Assembly (NCBI GenBank): GCA_963830205.1
Contig: CAWHLP010000007.1
Location: 16,716 to 80,715 of the forward strand
Length of the DNA: 64,000 nucleotides
Direction of reading: 5' to 3'
Source: CAVSRC01 sp963830205
GTDB taxonomy: Bacteria; Pseudomonadota; Alphaproteobacteria; Rhizobiales; Kaistiaceae
Part shown: positions 37,770-45,941 of the stretch, one piece after another
How the letters are laid out: the number at the start of each line of letters is the position of its first letter
Position numbering within the stretch: position 1 is the stretch's first letter
The notes under the pieces: generated by a model
What the model was told of the DNA's origin: nothing
What the model saw: only the letters and a program-made list of their open reading frames with translations
Database searches by the model: none
Position numbers and translations under genes: made by a program

Positions 37770-38156
37770 TCACGACACGGCGTGGAGCCCTACGCGATTA
37801 CCCTCGCTGTCGCGGATATGGAAGTAGGCACCCATCCCCGGCGGCAGATCGACGCGCGGGGTGAGCAGCTTGCCGCCCGCCGCCTCGACCCGGGCGACGA
37901 CCGTTTCGAGATGGCCGGTGCAGTTGAGATAGATGATGGGGCCGCCATCCTTGCCGGCCCGCTCCGGCGCTTCCATGACGCAACCGGAGACCTTCGGCCG
38001 GTCGTAGGAGAAGACGCCCATCTTGGGCCCGCCGAACGTTTCCCGGTTGAGCTTGGTGTCGAAGATGGTCTCGTAGAACGTGACCGCCCGGCCGAAATCG
38101 GCCGCCGGTATCTCGAACCACACCACGACGTTGTCGTGTTCCGCGATCATGCTCAT
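37770..38156 (-). CDS. VOC family (glyoxalase-like) protein
   Basis: 128 residues, two beta-alpha-beta-beta-beta modules: NVVVWFEIPAADFGRAVTFY ETIF in the first and GPIIYLNCTGHLETVVARVE ... GAYFHIRDSEGNRVGLHA in the second. Metal-binding dioxygenase/isomerase fold of COG3324 type; reaction unknown. ATG at 38156 (next ATG at 38150). Confidence 0.87.
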   Translation of the reverse strand: MSMIAEHDNVVVWFEIPAADFGRAVTFYETIFDTKLNRETFGGPKMGVFSYDRPKVSGCVMEAPERAGKDGGPIIYLNCTGHLETVVARVEAAGGKLLTPRVDLPPGMGAYFHIRDSEGNRVGLHAVS

Positions 38157-38206
38157 GGCAGTGTCTCCCGTTGCAAGCCGCATGGCAGCGCGGCATAGGG
38201 GCGACA

Positions 38207-38934
38207 CTAACGGGGGCCCACTGACAGCCCTGTGTCAGCAGCCTGACGGCGAAAGACATCGTCGAGCCAGGCGGTGACGTAGCCGGTCATGGCCGGATCG
38301 TAGTCCGCCGGCGAGCGCACGATCAGGACATCGGCGAGTTCCGGCTCGGCGACTGCGGCAAGGTTGGCGAGGATGCGCGCCCTGAGCGCGGCGGCCGGCT
38401 CGGCGACACTGAGCACGCGGAAGAGCGCGATGCGCGGCCCATCCATGACCGCCGTCCAGCCGGGATCGATGCTGACGTCGCTGGCGTCGAGGCCGGTCTC
38501 CTCGCCGAGCTCGCGCATCAGGCTGGCGGCAATATCGACACGGTCGCCGGCGATGTCGGAGGGTCCGGCGTACCGGAGGGGAAGTAGATGTGGCCGGGAT
38601 TGGCGGTATGCGCCGCCATGACGCCGAGCAGGAACGCGCCGTCCGCCGCCTTGAGCGCCGCCTGCGGAAAGGCATTGCTCACCGAGGTGTCGATGAAGCC
38701 CCAGTCGCGCCAGGCGAGGAAGCTGGCGAAATCCGTCTCGAAATAGCTGCCGGTCATCATGCCATCGGCGATCGCATGGTCATGGAGCAGCAGCACGCGC
38801 CCGTTCCACAGCGCCGGCTGCGCCGCCTGCGCTTCGCGGAAATGGTCTGCGATCTCCTTGCGCCGGGCTTCAGCGAACGGCCACGGCCGTGGCGCGAAGC
38901 GGAAGTCGATGCGCTCGAGCGGAACGATATCCAC
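38207..38934 (-). pseudogene. Nudix hydrolase, one frameshift in the Nudix box
   Basis: About 242 residues if joined. Frame 1 from ATG 38934: FRFAPRPWPFAEARRKEIAD, RVLLLHDHAIADG, GSYFETDFASFLAWRDWGF, HIYFPSGTPD. One base is missing near 38561; the other frame continues SDIAGDRVDIAASLMRELGE with EETGLDASDV. The box keeps RE-x2-EE-x-G but has Ala where the first Glu of G-x5-E is expected. Resembles the Nudix proteins of this length next to SDR genes in Hyphomicrobiales. Could be intact in the cell if the missing base is an assembly error. Confidence 0.78.
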
Positions 38935-38940
38935 GGCCGG

Positions 38941-39735
38941 TCAGGATTTTTCCGGGCTCACCGGGACCGTGTAGTTCAGCGGCAGGCGGCCACCGTCGGC
39001 ATAGATCGTCTGGCCGGTGATGTAGCTGGCATCGTCCGAGATGAGGAAGGCGGCGATGGCGGCGATCTCCTTGGGCTCGCCCAGGCGGCCGAGCGGCGTG
39101 CGCGACAGGATGCGCTTGCGCGCCTCGGCGTCGTTCATGGTGGCGGTCAGCATGTCGGTGGCGATCGACCCCGGCCCGATGGCATTGACGCGGATGCCGT
39201 AGGGCGCCAGCCCCAGCGCCATCACCTTGGTGAGCTGGTTGATGCCGCCCTTCGACACCGAATAGGGCACCTGGTTGGCGATGGCGAAGACGGCGTTGAC
39301 CGAGCTCATGTTGACGATGGCGCCCGGCGCCCCGCCCTCATTGACGCGTTCGACCATGACCCGCGCCACCGCCTGGCCGCACAGGAACGCACCCTTGAGG
39401 TTGGTGCGGATGACGCGGTCGAAATCGGCCTCGTCGAGGTCGAGGAAATCGGCACCGACCAGAATGCCGGCATTGTTGATGAGCGCGTCGACGCCGCCGT
39501 AGGCATCGACCGCCGCGGCCACTAGGTTGTGCACGTCGAGCCGCTCGCCGACATCGCAGGCGACGAAGCGCACCGCGCCGAACGCGCCCAGCGACTGCAC
39601 CGCCTTGGAACCGGCGTCCTCGTCGACATCGGCGATGATCACCCGCGCGCCGTCTTCCAGGAAACGCCGGGCGACCGCGTAGCCGATGCCACGCGCGCCG
39701 CCGGTGACGATGGCGACCTTGTTCTCAAGGAGCAT
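38941..39735 (-). CDS. SDR family oxidoreductase
   Basis: 264 residues. Classical short-chain dehydrogenase: NAD(P) site VAIVTGGARGIGYAVA, DALINNAGIL, catalytic Ser in NMSSVNAVFA, Tyr/Lys in VPYSVSKGGINQ, and AIGPGSIATDM. The residue after beta-2 is Asp (IIADVD), which suggests NAD preference. ATG at 39735. Six bases upstream of the Nudix gene, likely the same transcript. Confidence 0.92.
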   Translation of the reverse strand: MLLENKVAIVTGGARGIGYAVARRFLEDGARVIIADVDEDAGSKAVQSLGAFGAVRFVACDVGERLDVHNLVAAAVDAYGGVDALINNAGILVGADFLDLDEADFDRVIRTNLKGAFLCGQAVARVMVERVNEGGAPGAIVNMSSVNAVFAIANQVPYSVSKGGINQLTKVMALGLAPYGIRVNAIGPGSIATDMLTATMNDAEARKRILSRTPLGRLGEPKEIAAIAAFLISDDASYITGQTIYADGGRLPLNYTVPVSPEKS

Positions 39736-39881
39736 CGGATTTCTGCCTCCGCTGGCTGGCCAGGAGGCCCAAGCGTTAGCCAAAGCGGCGGCGGGTGTCC
39801 ACGGTTGTACGGTGGCACATTGAAGCATAGAATCCAGGCACCGCGCCCTCCGGCCGGCCCTCCCATGACACGCATCCTCCC

Positions 39882-40634
39882 ATGATTTCCGATCCCTTGT
39901 TCTACGCCGCCGCAATTCCGGCGATGGTCGTCCTTGGGCTGTCCAAGGGTGGTTTCGGCGCCATCGGCATCCTGGTGGTGCCGTTGCTGGCGCTGGTCAT
40001 CTCGCCGGTGCAGGCGGCCGCCATCGTGCTGCCCATCCTGGTGCTCAGCGACCTGGTCGCCGTCTACTTCTATTGGGGCATCTATGATGCCAAGACGCTC
40101 AAGATCATGCTGCCCGGCGCCATGATCGGCGTCGGCATCGGCTGGTGGACCGCCGCCTGGGTGACCGAGCACGAGATCCGCCTGATCGTCGGCGCCATCT
40201 CGGTCCTGTTCGCGGTCAACTACTGGCTCCGCCAACGCCTGAGCCAACGGCCGCGCGGCCACAACATCGCCACCGGTGGCTTCTGGGGCATCGTCACCGG
40301 CTTCACCAGCTTCGTCAGCCATGCCGGCGGCCCGCCCTTCCAGATGTACGTCGTGCCGCTTCGTCTCGACCCGCGCCTCTTCGCCGGCACTTCGGTGATC
40401 CTGTTCGCCATCGTCAACGCGGTGAAGACGGTCCCCTATTTCCTGCTCGGCCAGTTCGACGCCGCCAACCTGGAGACCTCGGCGATCCTGCTGCCGGTTT
40501 CCATTCCCGCGACCATCCTCGGCGTCTGGCTGGTCAAGGTGATGGACGCGACCGTGTTCTACCGGGCGGTCTACATCCTCATCTTCCTGGTCGGTCTCTA
40601 TCTGGTCTGGGAAGGGCTGGTGTCTGCCGGCTGA
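39882..40634 (+). CDS. TSUP family (TauE/SafE) exporter, second paralogue
   Basis: 250 residues, about eight helices. Repeated family elements VLGLSKGGFGAIGILVVPLL and GFTSFVSHAGGPPFQMYVVP (SHAGGPP is the characteristic second motif). It exports a small anion, perhaps sulfite; substrate unknown. It is distinct from the paralogue at 14 kb. Confidence 0.9.
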   Translation: MISDPLFYAAAIPAMVVLGLSKGGFGAIGILVVPLLALVISPVQAAAIVLPILVLSDLVAVYFYWGIYDAKTLKIMLPGAMIGVGIGWWTAAWVTEHEIRLIVGAISVLFAVNYWLRQRLSQRPRGHNIATGGFWGIVTGFTSFVSHAGGPPFQMYVVPLRLDPRLFAGTSVILFAIVNAVKTVPYFLLGQFDAANLETSAILLPVSIPATILGVWLVKVMDATVFYRAVYILIFLVGLYLVWEGLVSAG

Positions 40635-40868
40635 GCGCGGCGCAATGCCGCAAGCTTGAGCTCATGCGCCACAAGAGCGATCGGCCGCACACGACGCAGC
40701 GCCTGCGAAGCGTGCGAAGAAATAGCTGGGGATATTCTAGGAAAACGTCTGCGCCGCGGTCATACCGACCGCGAGGCGCCGCTCGCTAGAGCTGATTCAG
40801 CGTATGGCAGCGCCTCGCTGCCGGCTGTCGCGATCTCTGAGACCGCTGTGTCCGGGAATTGTCCCCGG

Positions 40869-41045
40869 CTAGTGCAGATGCTCGCCGGTGAGGCGGGCAA
40901 TCTCGTCCTTCACATGCAGTTTCTTGCGCTTCAGCTCGCGCAGTTCGAGCGAATCCGTGCCGGGATGGGCCAGCGCGTCCTCAAGCTCCTTTTCGAGCAG
41001 CTCGTGCCGACGCACGAGCTCGGCGAGGTGCGATTCCATAGCCAT
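40869..41045 (-). CDS. YdcH/DUF465 family protein
   Basis: 58 residues, all helical: MESHLAELVRRHELLEKELE ... ELRELKRKKLHVKDEIARL. Function unknown; the family is universal in alphaproteobacteria. The ATG at 41045 has a perfect AGGAGG site seven bases upstream, which decides the start over a TTG at 41051. A second, frameshifted family member is 270 bases away on the other strand. Confidence 0.9.
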   Translation of the reverse strand: MAMESHLAELVRRHELLEKELEDALAHPGTDSLELRELKRKKLHVKDEIARLTGEHLH

Positions 41046-41286
41046 CAGCAAGCCTCCTGTTGACTATCAATCCAACGACATGAGTTTGACATAGGATCGC
41101 CAGACTGTGAACTACAACCGCCGCCTGTGCATGGCCCAAACGCGCCTATTTCACACATGCGGACGGTCTATTGGTGATCTGGGAAGGGGATGGGTGGACA
41201 TCAAGCCCACATCGCCACCCGAGGTCGATGAAGCGGCCTCTGCCGATCTATGCTAGCCTCGCCGGCTGTTGGGCGTGCGGGGCGCG

Positions 41287-41302
41287 TCAACCGAATCTTA
41301 AC
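41287..41302. promoter_or_regulatory. CtrA-like box before the second DUF465 gene
   Basis: TCAA-CCGAATC-TTAAC, one mismatch from TTAA-N7-TTAAC, 14 bases before the ATG of the second DUF465 gene. Chance match possible. Confidence 0.25.
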
Positions 41303-41315
41303 CAGACGGACGGCG

Positions 41316-41544
41316 ATGGGCACTCAGGGCGGTGACCTGACCGACGAGGAAGAACGCGAAATCCGGCGCGAGCTTGCCGAGCTGCGCCAGGAACACCGCG
41401 ATCTCGACCTGGCGATCGCGGCGATGATCGAATTCGGGCCCGGTCGACACTATCCGCATCCAGCGCATGAAGAAGCGCAAGCTGGCGCTCAAGGACCGCA
41501 TCGCGGTGCTCGAGGACAAGCGCCTGCCCGACATCATCGCCTGA
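41316..41544 (+). pseudogene. YdcH/DUF465 family protein, one frameshift
   Basis: About 75 residues if joined. Frame 1: GDLTDEEEREIRRELAELRQ EHRDLDLAIAAMIE. A surplus base near 41445 shifts reading; the next frame gives DTIRIQRMKKRKLALKDRIA VLEDKRLPDIIA with a stop at 41544, the typical end of this family. It lies directly upstream of purE, the conserved position, so the gene is probably intact in the organism. Confidence 0.8.
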
Positions 41545-41633
41545 GCCGCGACCGCCGCCGCTTCTTGCGATGCAAGGCCCCGCGCCTATAATCCGCCGCG
41601 CGCAGCAACAGCCCCCTGACCACAACGGACCCC

Positions 41634-42128
41634 ATGGCGGACCCTTCCCCACCGGTTGCCATCATCATGGGCAGCCAATCCGACTGGGCGGTGCTCGCCG
41701 AGGCCGCCAAGACGCTCGACGCGCTGGCGATCGCCCATGACGACCGCATCGTCTCGGCCCACCGCACGCCGGAGCGCATGGTGGCCTTCGCCAAGGGCGC
41801 CCGGGCGGCCGGCTACAAGGTGATCATCGCCGCCGCCGGCGGCGCCGCCCACCTGCCCGGCATGGTCGCCTCGCTCACCTCTCTCCCGGTCCTCGGCGTG
41901 CCCGTCGAGACCAGGGCGCTGGGCGGCCGGGACAGCCTCTATTCGATCGTCCAGATGCCGGCCGGCGTGCCGGTGGGGACGCTTGCCATCGGCCGCGCCG
42001 GCGCCATCAATGCCGCGCTGCTCGCCGCCGCCATCCTCGCCACGGCCGATTCGGACGTGGCCGAGCGGCTCGACCGCTGGCGCGCCGAGCAGACCGCCGC
42101 GGTCGCCGAACGTCCCGCCGATGAATGA
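41634..42128 (+). CDS. purE: PurE, 5-(carboxyamino)imidazole ribonucleotide mutase
   Basis: 164 residues. De novo purine step: converts N5-CAIR to CAIR. MGSQSDWAVLAEAAKTLDAL, VSAHRTPERMV, AAAGGAAHLPGMVASLT and LYSIVQMPAGVPVGTLAIG are complete. The stop lies within an 8-base overlap with purK. Confidence 0.97.
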   Translation: MADPSPPVAIIMGSQSDWAVLAEAAKTLDALAIAHDDRIVSAHRTPERMVAFAKGARAAGYKVIIAAAGGAAHLPGMVASLTSLPVLGVPVETRALGGRDSLYSIVQMPAGVPVGTLAIGRAGAINAALLAAAILATADSDVAERLDRWRAEQTAAVAERPADE

Positions 42129-43215
42129 ACTGCCGTTGGTGCCGGGAATGACCGTCGGCATCCTCGGCGGCGGCCAGCTCGGCCGGATGCTGGCGGTGGC
42201 GGCGGCCGAACTCGGCCTCTCCTGCCGCATCTACTGCCCCGACCCGCAGAGCCCCGCCTTTGCCGTCGCCGCCGGCCGCACCGTCGCGCCCTATGACGAC
42301 GAGGCGGCGCTTGCCGATTTCGCCGCGACCGTCGACATCGTCACCTACGAATTCGAGAACATCCCCGCCGCCACCGTGGAGTTCCTCGCCGCGCGCACGA
42401 CCGTTCTCCCCGGCGCCCACAGCCTGGCGGTCTCCCAGGACCGCCTCATGGAGAAGCAGCTCATGGCCGGGCTCGGCATCGCCGTGCCCGCCTTCGCCCC
42501 GGTCGCGGCGCTCTCCGAGATCTATTCGGCACTCGCCCGCACCGGCCGTCCGGCGGTGTTGAAAACCCGCCGTCTCGGCTATGACGGCAAGGGCCAGGCG
42601 CTGATCCGCGCCGGCGACGACCCGGTGCCGGCCTGGCGGGCGATCGGCGAGGCGCCGGCGATCCTCGAGGCCTTCGTCCCCTTCAGCCGCGAGATCTCGG
42701 TCATCCTCGCCCGCGCCCGCGACGGCGCCATGCGCGCCTGGGACGTGACCGAGAACCGCCACAAGGCCGGCATCCTCGCCACGTCGACGGTGCCGGCTCT
42801 CGTCACGCCGCTTGTTGCCGCCCGCGCCGTCGCCATGGCCGAAGAGATCGCCGTCGCCCTCGACCATGTCGGCGTGCTCGCCGTCGAGATGTTCGTGCTG
42901 GGCGATGGCGACGAGGCCGCGCTGATGGTCAACGAGATCGCCCCGCGCGTCCACAATTCCGGCCACTGGACGGCCGACGCCGCCTATTGCTCGCAGTTCG
43001 AGCAGCACATTCGGGCGATCGCCGGCTGGCCGCTCGGCGACAGCGAGCGCCACAGCGACGTGGTGATGGAGAACCTGATCGGCGACGACGTCGCCCGCTG
43101 GCGGGAGCTGGCGGCCGAGCCCGGCGCCCGGCTGCACCTCTACGGCAAGGCGGAAGCCCGCCCCGGCCGCAAGATGGGCCATGTCAACCGGGTTACACCC
43201 GCGGCGAAAACTTGA
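42121..43215 (+). CDS. purK: PurK, 5-(carboxyamino)imidazole ribonucleotide synthase
   Basis: 364 residues. ATP-grasp enzyme that carboxylates AIR to N5-CAIR. VGILGGGQLGRMLAVAAAEL, VTYEFENIPAATVEFLA, RRLGYDGKGQALI, the glycine-rich loop, and MVNEIAPRVHNSGHWT. The ATG at 42121 overlaps the purE stop by eight bases (ATGAATGA), so translation is coupled. Confidence 0.97.
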   Translation: MNELPLVPGMTVGILGGGQLGRMLAVAAAELGLSCRIYCPDPQSPAFAVAAGRTVAPYDDEAALADFAATVDIVTYEFENIPAATVEFLAARTTVLPGAHSLAVSQDRLMEKQLMAGLGIAVPAFAPVAALSEIYSALARTGRPAVLKTRRLGYDGKGQALIRAGDDPVPAWRAIGEAPAILEAFVPFSREISVILARARDGAMRAWDVTENRHKAGILATSTVPALVTPLVAARAVAMAEEIAVALDHVGVLAVEMFVLGDGDEAALMVNEIAPRVHNSGHWTADAAYCSQFEQHIRAIAGWPLGDSERHSDVVMENLIGDDVARWRELAAEPGARLHLYGKAEARPGRKMGHVNRVTPAAKT

Positions 43216-43245
43216 ACAAAACTGCCGCCGGAGCTGCCGTTGCTT

Positions 43246-43275
43246 TTGACAGGCCGGCGCGCTCTCTGGTAAAGG
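43246..43275 (+). promoter_or_regulatory. rpsU promoter
   Basis: TTGACA-N18-TAAAGG, about 95 bases upstream of rpsU. Perfect -35; the -10 is fair. Confidence 0.45.
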
Positions 43276-43367
43276 AGCGCCCAATCCGGAGCATGCGGCC
43301 CCGGCCGGTGGCCGTTGCCTTTGCTGCTCCGCCATCTGAACAGCGACACCATCAAGGGACGTTTCGC

Positions 43368-43607
43368 TTGCAGGTACTCGTTCGCGACAACAATGTCGAC
43401 CAGGCGCTGAAGGCCCTCAAGAAGAAGATGCAGCGCGAGGGGCTCTTCCGCGAGATGAAGCTGCGCAACTATTACGAGAAGCCGTCCGAGCGGCGCGCGC
43501 GCGAGGCAGCCGAGGCGGTCCGCCGTGCACGCAAGCTCGCCCGCAAGCGCGCCCAGCGCGAAGGGCTGATCGCGGCTCCCAAGCCACGCGTCAGCGCGCG
43601 CCCTTGA
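43368..43607 (+). CDS. rpsU: 30S ribosomal protein S21
   Basis: 79 residues. VLVRDNNVDQALKALKKKMQ and RNYYEKPSERRAREAAEAVR are unmistakable, with the alphaproteobacterial basic C-terminal extension. The start is TTG at 43368 after AAGGGACG; the only in-frame ATGs lie far inside the protein, so the rare start is real. Confidence 0.95.
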   Translation: MQVLVRDNNVDQALKALKKKMQREGLFREMKLRNYYEKPSERRAREAAEAVRRARKLARKRAQREGLIAAPKPRVSARP

Positions 43608-43709
43608 TTCGCCGCCTTTCGGCGGTTTGCTGAATGCAAGCGCGGCCCGCCCGCTTTGCGGTGCGGGCCGATACAGTGCGGACATGAGGGCACAGGGCCG
43701 GGGGCGAGA

Positions 43710-44618
43710 GTGCAGGCGTTGATCCCGACCGGACATTTCCTTCCAGCTTCGATCGCGTCCCGCCGCGCATTGGGCGCAGTCGGCATTGCCCTTATCAGCG
43801 GCCTCATGCTTGCCGGCTGCCAGTCGAGCCGCAGCGCCTTCGGCCCCAGCATCGACACCTCGGCCGGCTCCGAGGTCAACATCGCTTCGCTGACGGAAGT
43901 GGTGAAGACGAACCCCAACGATGCCGGCGCCTACAATGTGCGCGGTACCGCCTATGGCAAGGCCGGCGACCTGAGGTCGGCGATCGCCGACTTCAACACC
44001 GCCATCAAGCTCAACCCGTCCTTCTATCAGGCCTATGCCAACCGCGCCCTGGTCGAGCGCCGGCAGGGCCACGATGACCTCGCCTTGCAGGACTACAACC
44101 AGGCCATCGCGATCTCCTCGAACTATGCGCCGGCCTATGTCGGCCGCGGCAACATGTACCGGCAGCACAATCAGACGGACTTGGCGCTCAACGACTTCAA
44201 CGCCGCCATCAAGCTCGATCCCACCGACCCGCGCGCCTTCCACAATCGCGGTCTGGTCGAGCAGGCCCAGGGCCAGCACGCGGCGGCCATCGCCGACTTC
44301 TCCAAGGCGATCTCGATCTCGCCCTCTGCGATCGAGCCCTTCAACGCCCGTGGCCTCTCGTATCTCGCGACCCAGGACTACAAGGCGGCGCTCGACGACT
44401 TCAACGAGGTCGTCAAGCGCGACCGCGCATCCTACGAAGGCTGGACCAACGAGGGCCTCGCGCTGGAGAAGCTCGGCGAGCGCAAGAAGGCCTTCGACGC
44501 CTTCGCCCGCGCCAGCACGCTCAATCCCAACTACTCGCCGGCGCGCGAGGGCATGCGCCGCACCGCCGGCAGCGCCAACAGCGGCGTCGCCTTCAGCAAC
44601 GGCTACGGGACCGGCTGA
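43710..44618 (+). CDS. TPR-repeat lipoprotein
   Basis: 302 residues from GTG 43710 (other starts possible). Signal peptide with lipobox (ALISGLMLAGC, lipidated Cys about residue 35), then six TPR units: NDAGAYNVRGTAYGKAGDLR, SFYQAYANRALVERRQGHDD, YAPAYVGRGNMYRQHNQTDL, DPRAFHNRGLVEQAQGQHAA, SAIEPFNARGLSYLATQDYK and SYEGWTNEGLALEKLGERKK. Envelope-located scaffold similar to NlpI-like proteins; partners unknown. Confidence 0.87.
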   Translation: MQALIPTGHFLPASIASRRALGAVGIALISGLMLAGCQSSRSAFGPSIDTSAGSEVNIASLTEVVKTNPNDAGAYNVRGTAYGKAGDLRSAIADFNTAIKLNPSFYQAYANRALVERRQGHDDLALQDYNQAIAISSNYAPAYVGRGNMYRQHNQTDLALNDFNAAIKLDPTDPRAFHNRGLVEQAQGQHAAAIADFSKAISISPSAIEPFNARGLSYLATQDYKAALDDFNEVVKRDRASYEGWTNEGLALEKLGERKKAFDAFARASTLNPNYSPAREGMRRTAGSANSGVAFSNGYGTG

Positions 44619-44654
44619 GCGGCGCCGCTCGCGGCCTGCCGGACGCCGCGGGCC

Positions 44655-45713
44655 CTACGGCGTGGAACGCCTCCCCTGGGCAAGCGTGGCGACGCCGAAC
44701 CCGATCATCGCGGCGACCAGGCCGCCGCCCATCAGAGCCAGAGCCCCAACCAACAGGCCGTCCATCGCCTGGGCCGTAGGCAGGCCCGCGAACGCGGCCG
44801 CCGTCAGGCCGACGCCGCACAGCATGCCGGCAAGGGCAGCATAGACAGCCCTGATCCTTGTCCAGCCCTTCATGACGAAGCCGATGCCGGCGACGAAGAA
44901 TGCCGACGGCGGCAGTTCGAAGGCCGCGAACCGGCCCGTGCTGTCGACGCGGAAGATGAAGACCCAGACGACGAACATGAGGAGAGCGGGGACGGCCAGG
45001 AACGCGGCGATCTGGCTTGCCTTGGGCGCGCTCCCCGCCGGTACCGACGCGCCGGACGTCCCGGCCGCTTCCGCTACGCCGGCCGGCTTTGCGGCCCCGG
45101 CCGTTACCGTCTGAGAGGCACGGCCTGCCGCGTTTGCGGGCTTTTCCGTTCGTGTGGGCGGGTCCGACGCCGGGGGAGCGGCGGTCGCCTTCGCCGGATC
45201 GGATGACACGCCCTCGCCGGCGGCCGCTGGCGGCGTGCTGACCGGCGGCGCCCCCGTCGTCTTCTCGATCGTCGCATAGAGCCGCTCGAGATCTTCGTAG
45301 AAGCGAGCCCCGCCCGAGGACACCGAAAGCGCGTTGATCTCGGTCATCTCGTGCAGGCTCGGCGGCAATTCGGCCGGCTGCGGCATGTCCGCGTCCTCAA
45401 CCAGCACCGGCAGCAGGGGAATGTCGAGTTGCAGCGCCGTCTCGATCTCGACACGCACCCAGTCGTTGGTAGCGCTGATGCGGCTGCGCCCCTCGGCATC
45501 CCTGCCCTGCCAGTTCGGGCCGATGACCGCGACGACGAAGTCGCAGTCCCGCAACGCCCGGCCGATCCGCTTGCGGAAGTTCTCAGTCGGCAGGATCGAG
45601 TCGATATCGCGGAAGATCGACTCCTTGCCGTAACGCTCCAGCAGCTTCTCGTAGAGCCAGTTGGTGATCGCCCGGGCATCGTCGCGCCGATAGGAGAGGA
45701 CAATCTTGGCCAT
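44655..45713 (-). CDS. TIR-domain protein with C-terminal membrane helices
   Basis: 352 residues. The N-terminal TIR domain (about 1-155) is KIVLSYRRDDARAITNWLYE, IFRDIDSI, CDFVVAVIGPNW and NDWVRVEIETALQLDIPLLP; the Glu in VRVEIETAL is at the position of the catalytic Glu of NAD-cleaving TIRs. A Pro/Ala/Thr-rich linker of about 75 residues follows, then four helices (AAFLAVPALLMFVVWVFIF, ELPPSAFFVAGIGFVMKG, YAALAGMLCGVGLTAAAF, GALALMGGGLVAAMIGFG). Such proteins are common in Hyphomicrobiales, with no known role. ATG at 45713. It is downstream of pntB. Confidence 0.85.
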   Translation of the reverse strand: MAKIVLSYRRDDARAITNWLYEKLLERYGKESIFRDIDSILPTENFRKRIGRALRDCDFVVAVIGPNWQGRDAEGRSRISATNDWVRVEIETALQLDIPLLPVLVEDADMPQPAELPPSLHEMTEINALSVSSGGARFYEDLERLYATIEKTTGAPPVSTPPAAAGEGVSSDPAKATAAPPASDPPTRTEKPANAAGRASQTVTAGAAKPAGVAEAAGTSGASVPAGSAPKASQIAAFLAVPALLMFVVWVFIFRVDSTGRFAAFELPPSAFFVAGIGFVMKGWTRIRAVYAALAGMLCGVGLTAAAFAGLPTAQAMDGLLVGALALMGGGLVAAMIGFGVATLAQGRRSTP

Positions 45714-45854
45714 ACCCCCGGTTCCCAAGCAATCCGCCCGCGACGGTTTGTCCACCGTCCGCAGGGCGAGGCTACGGCAAGCGCGGCCGTTTGTCATGAC
45801 GGCAGGTAACTGCGGCTGGTCGCCTATCGCCCACGGCACAACGCCCCGAAACGA

Positions 45855-45931
45855 GATGGGCCCATCCCTGGCGGGATGGGCCCATCGTTCCTCAAGGCCA
45901 TTAATGTCGCCGGCCCCGTGCGGGGCCGGCG
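45855..45931. terminator. Two strong stem-loops between pntB and the TIR gene
   Basis: GATGGGCCCATCCC-TGGC-GGGATGGGCCCATC is a perfect 14-bp hairpin (45855-45886). CGCCGGCCCC-GTG-CGGGGCCGGCG is a second hairpin (45908-45931), 11 bases after the pntB stop. Neither has a T-run, so these are stem-loops that may end or stabilise the pntB transcript rather than textbook terminators. Confidence 0.5.
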
Positions 45932-45941
45932 AGTTGCTTAT

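Noticed and set aside
44655..45713. TIR protein as part of a Thoeris or similar defence locus
   Set aside because: No ThsA-like, SIR2 or other effector gene next to it; neighbours are pntB and a TPR lipoprotein.
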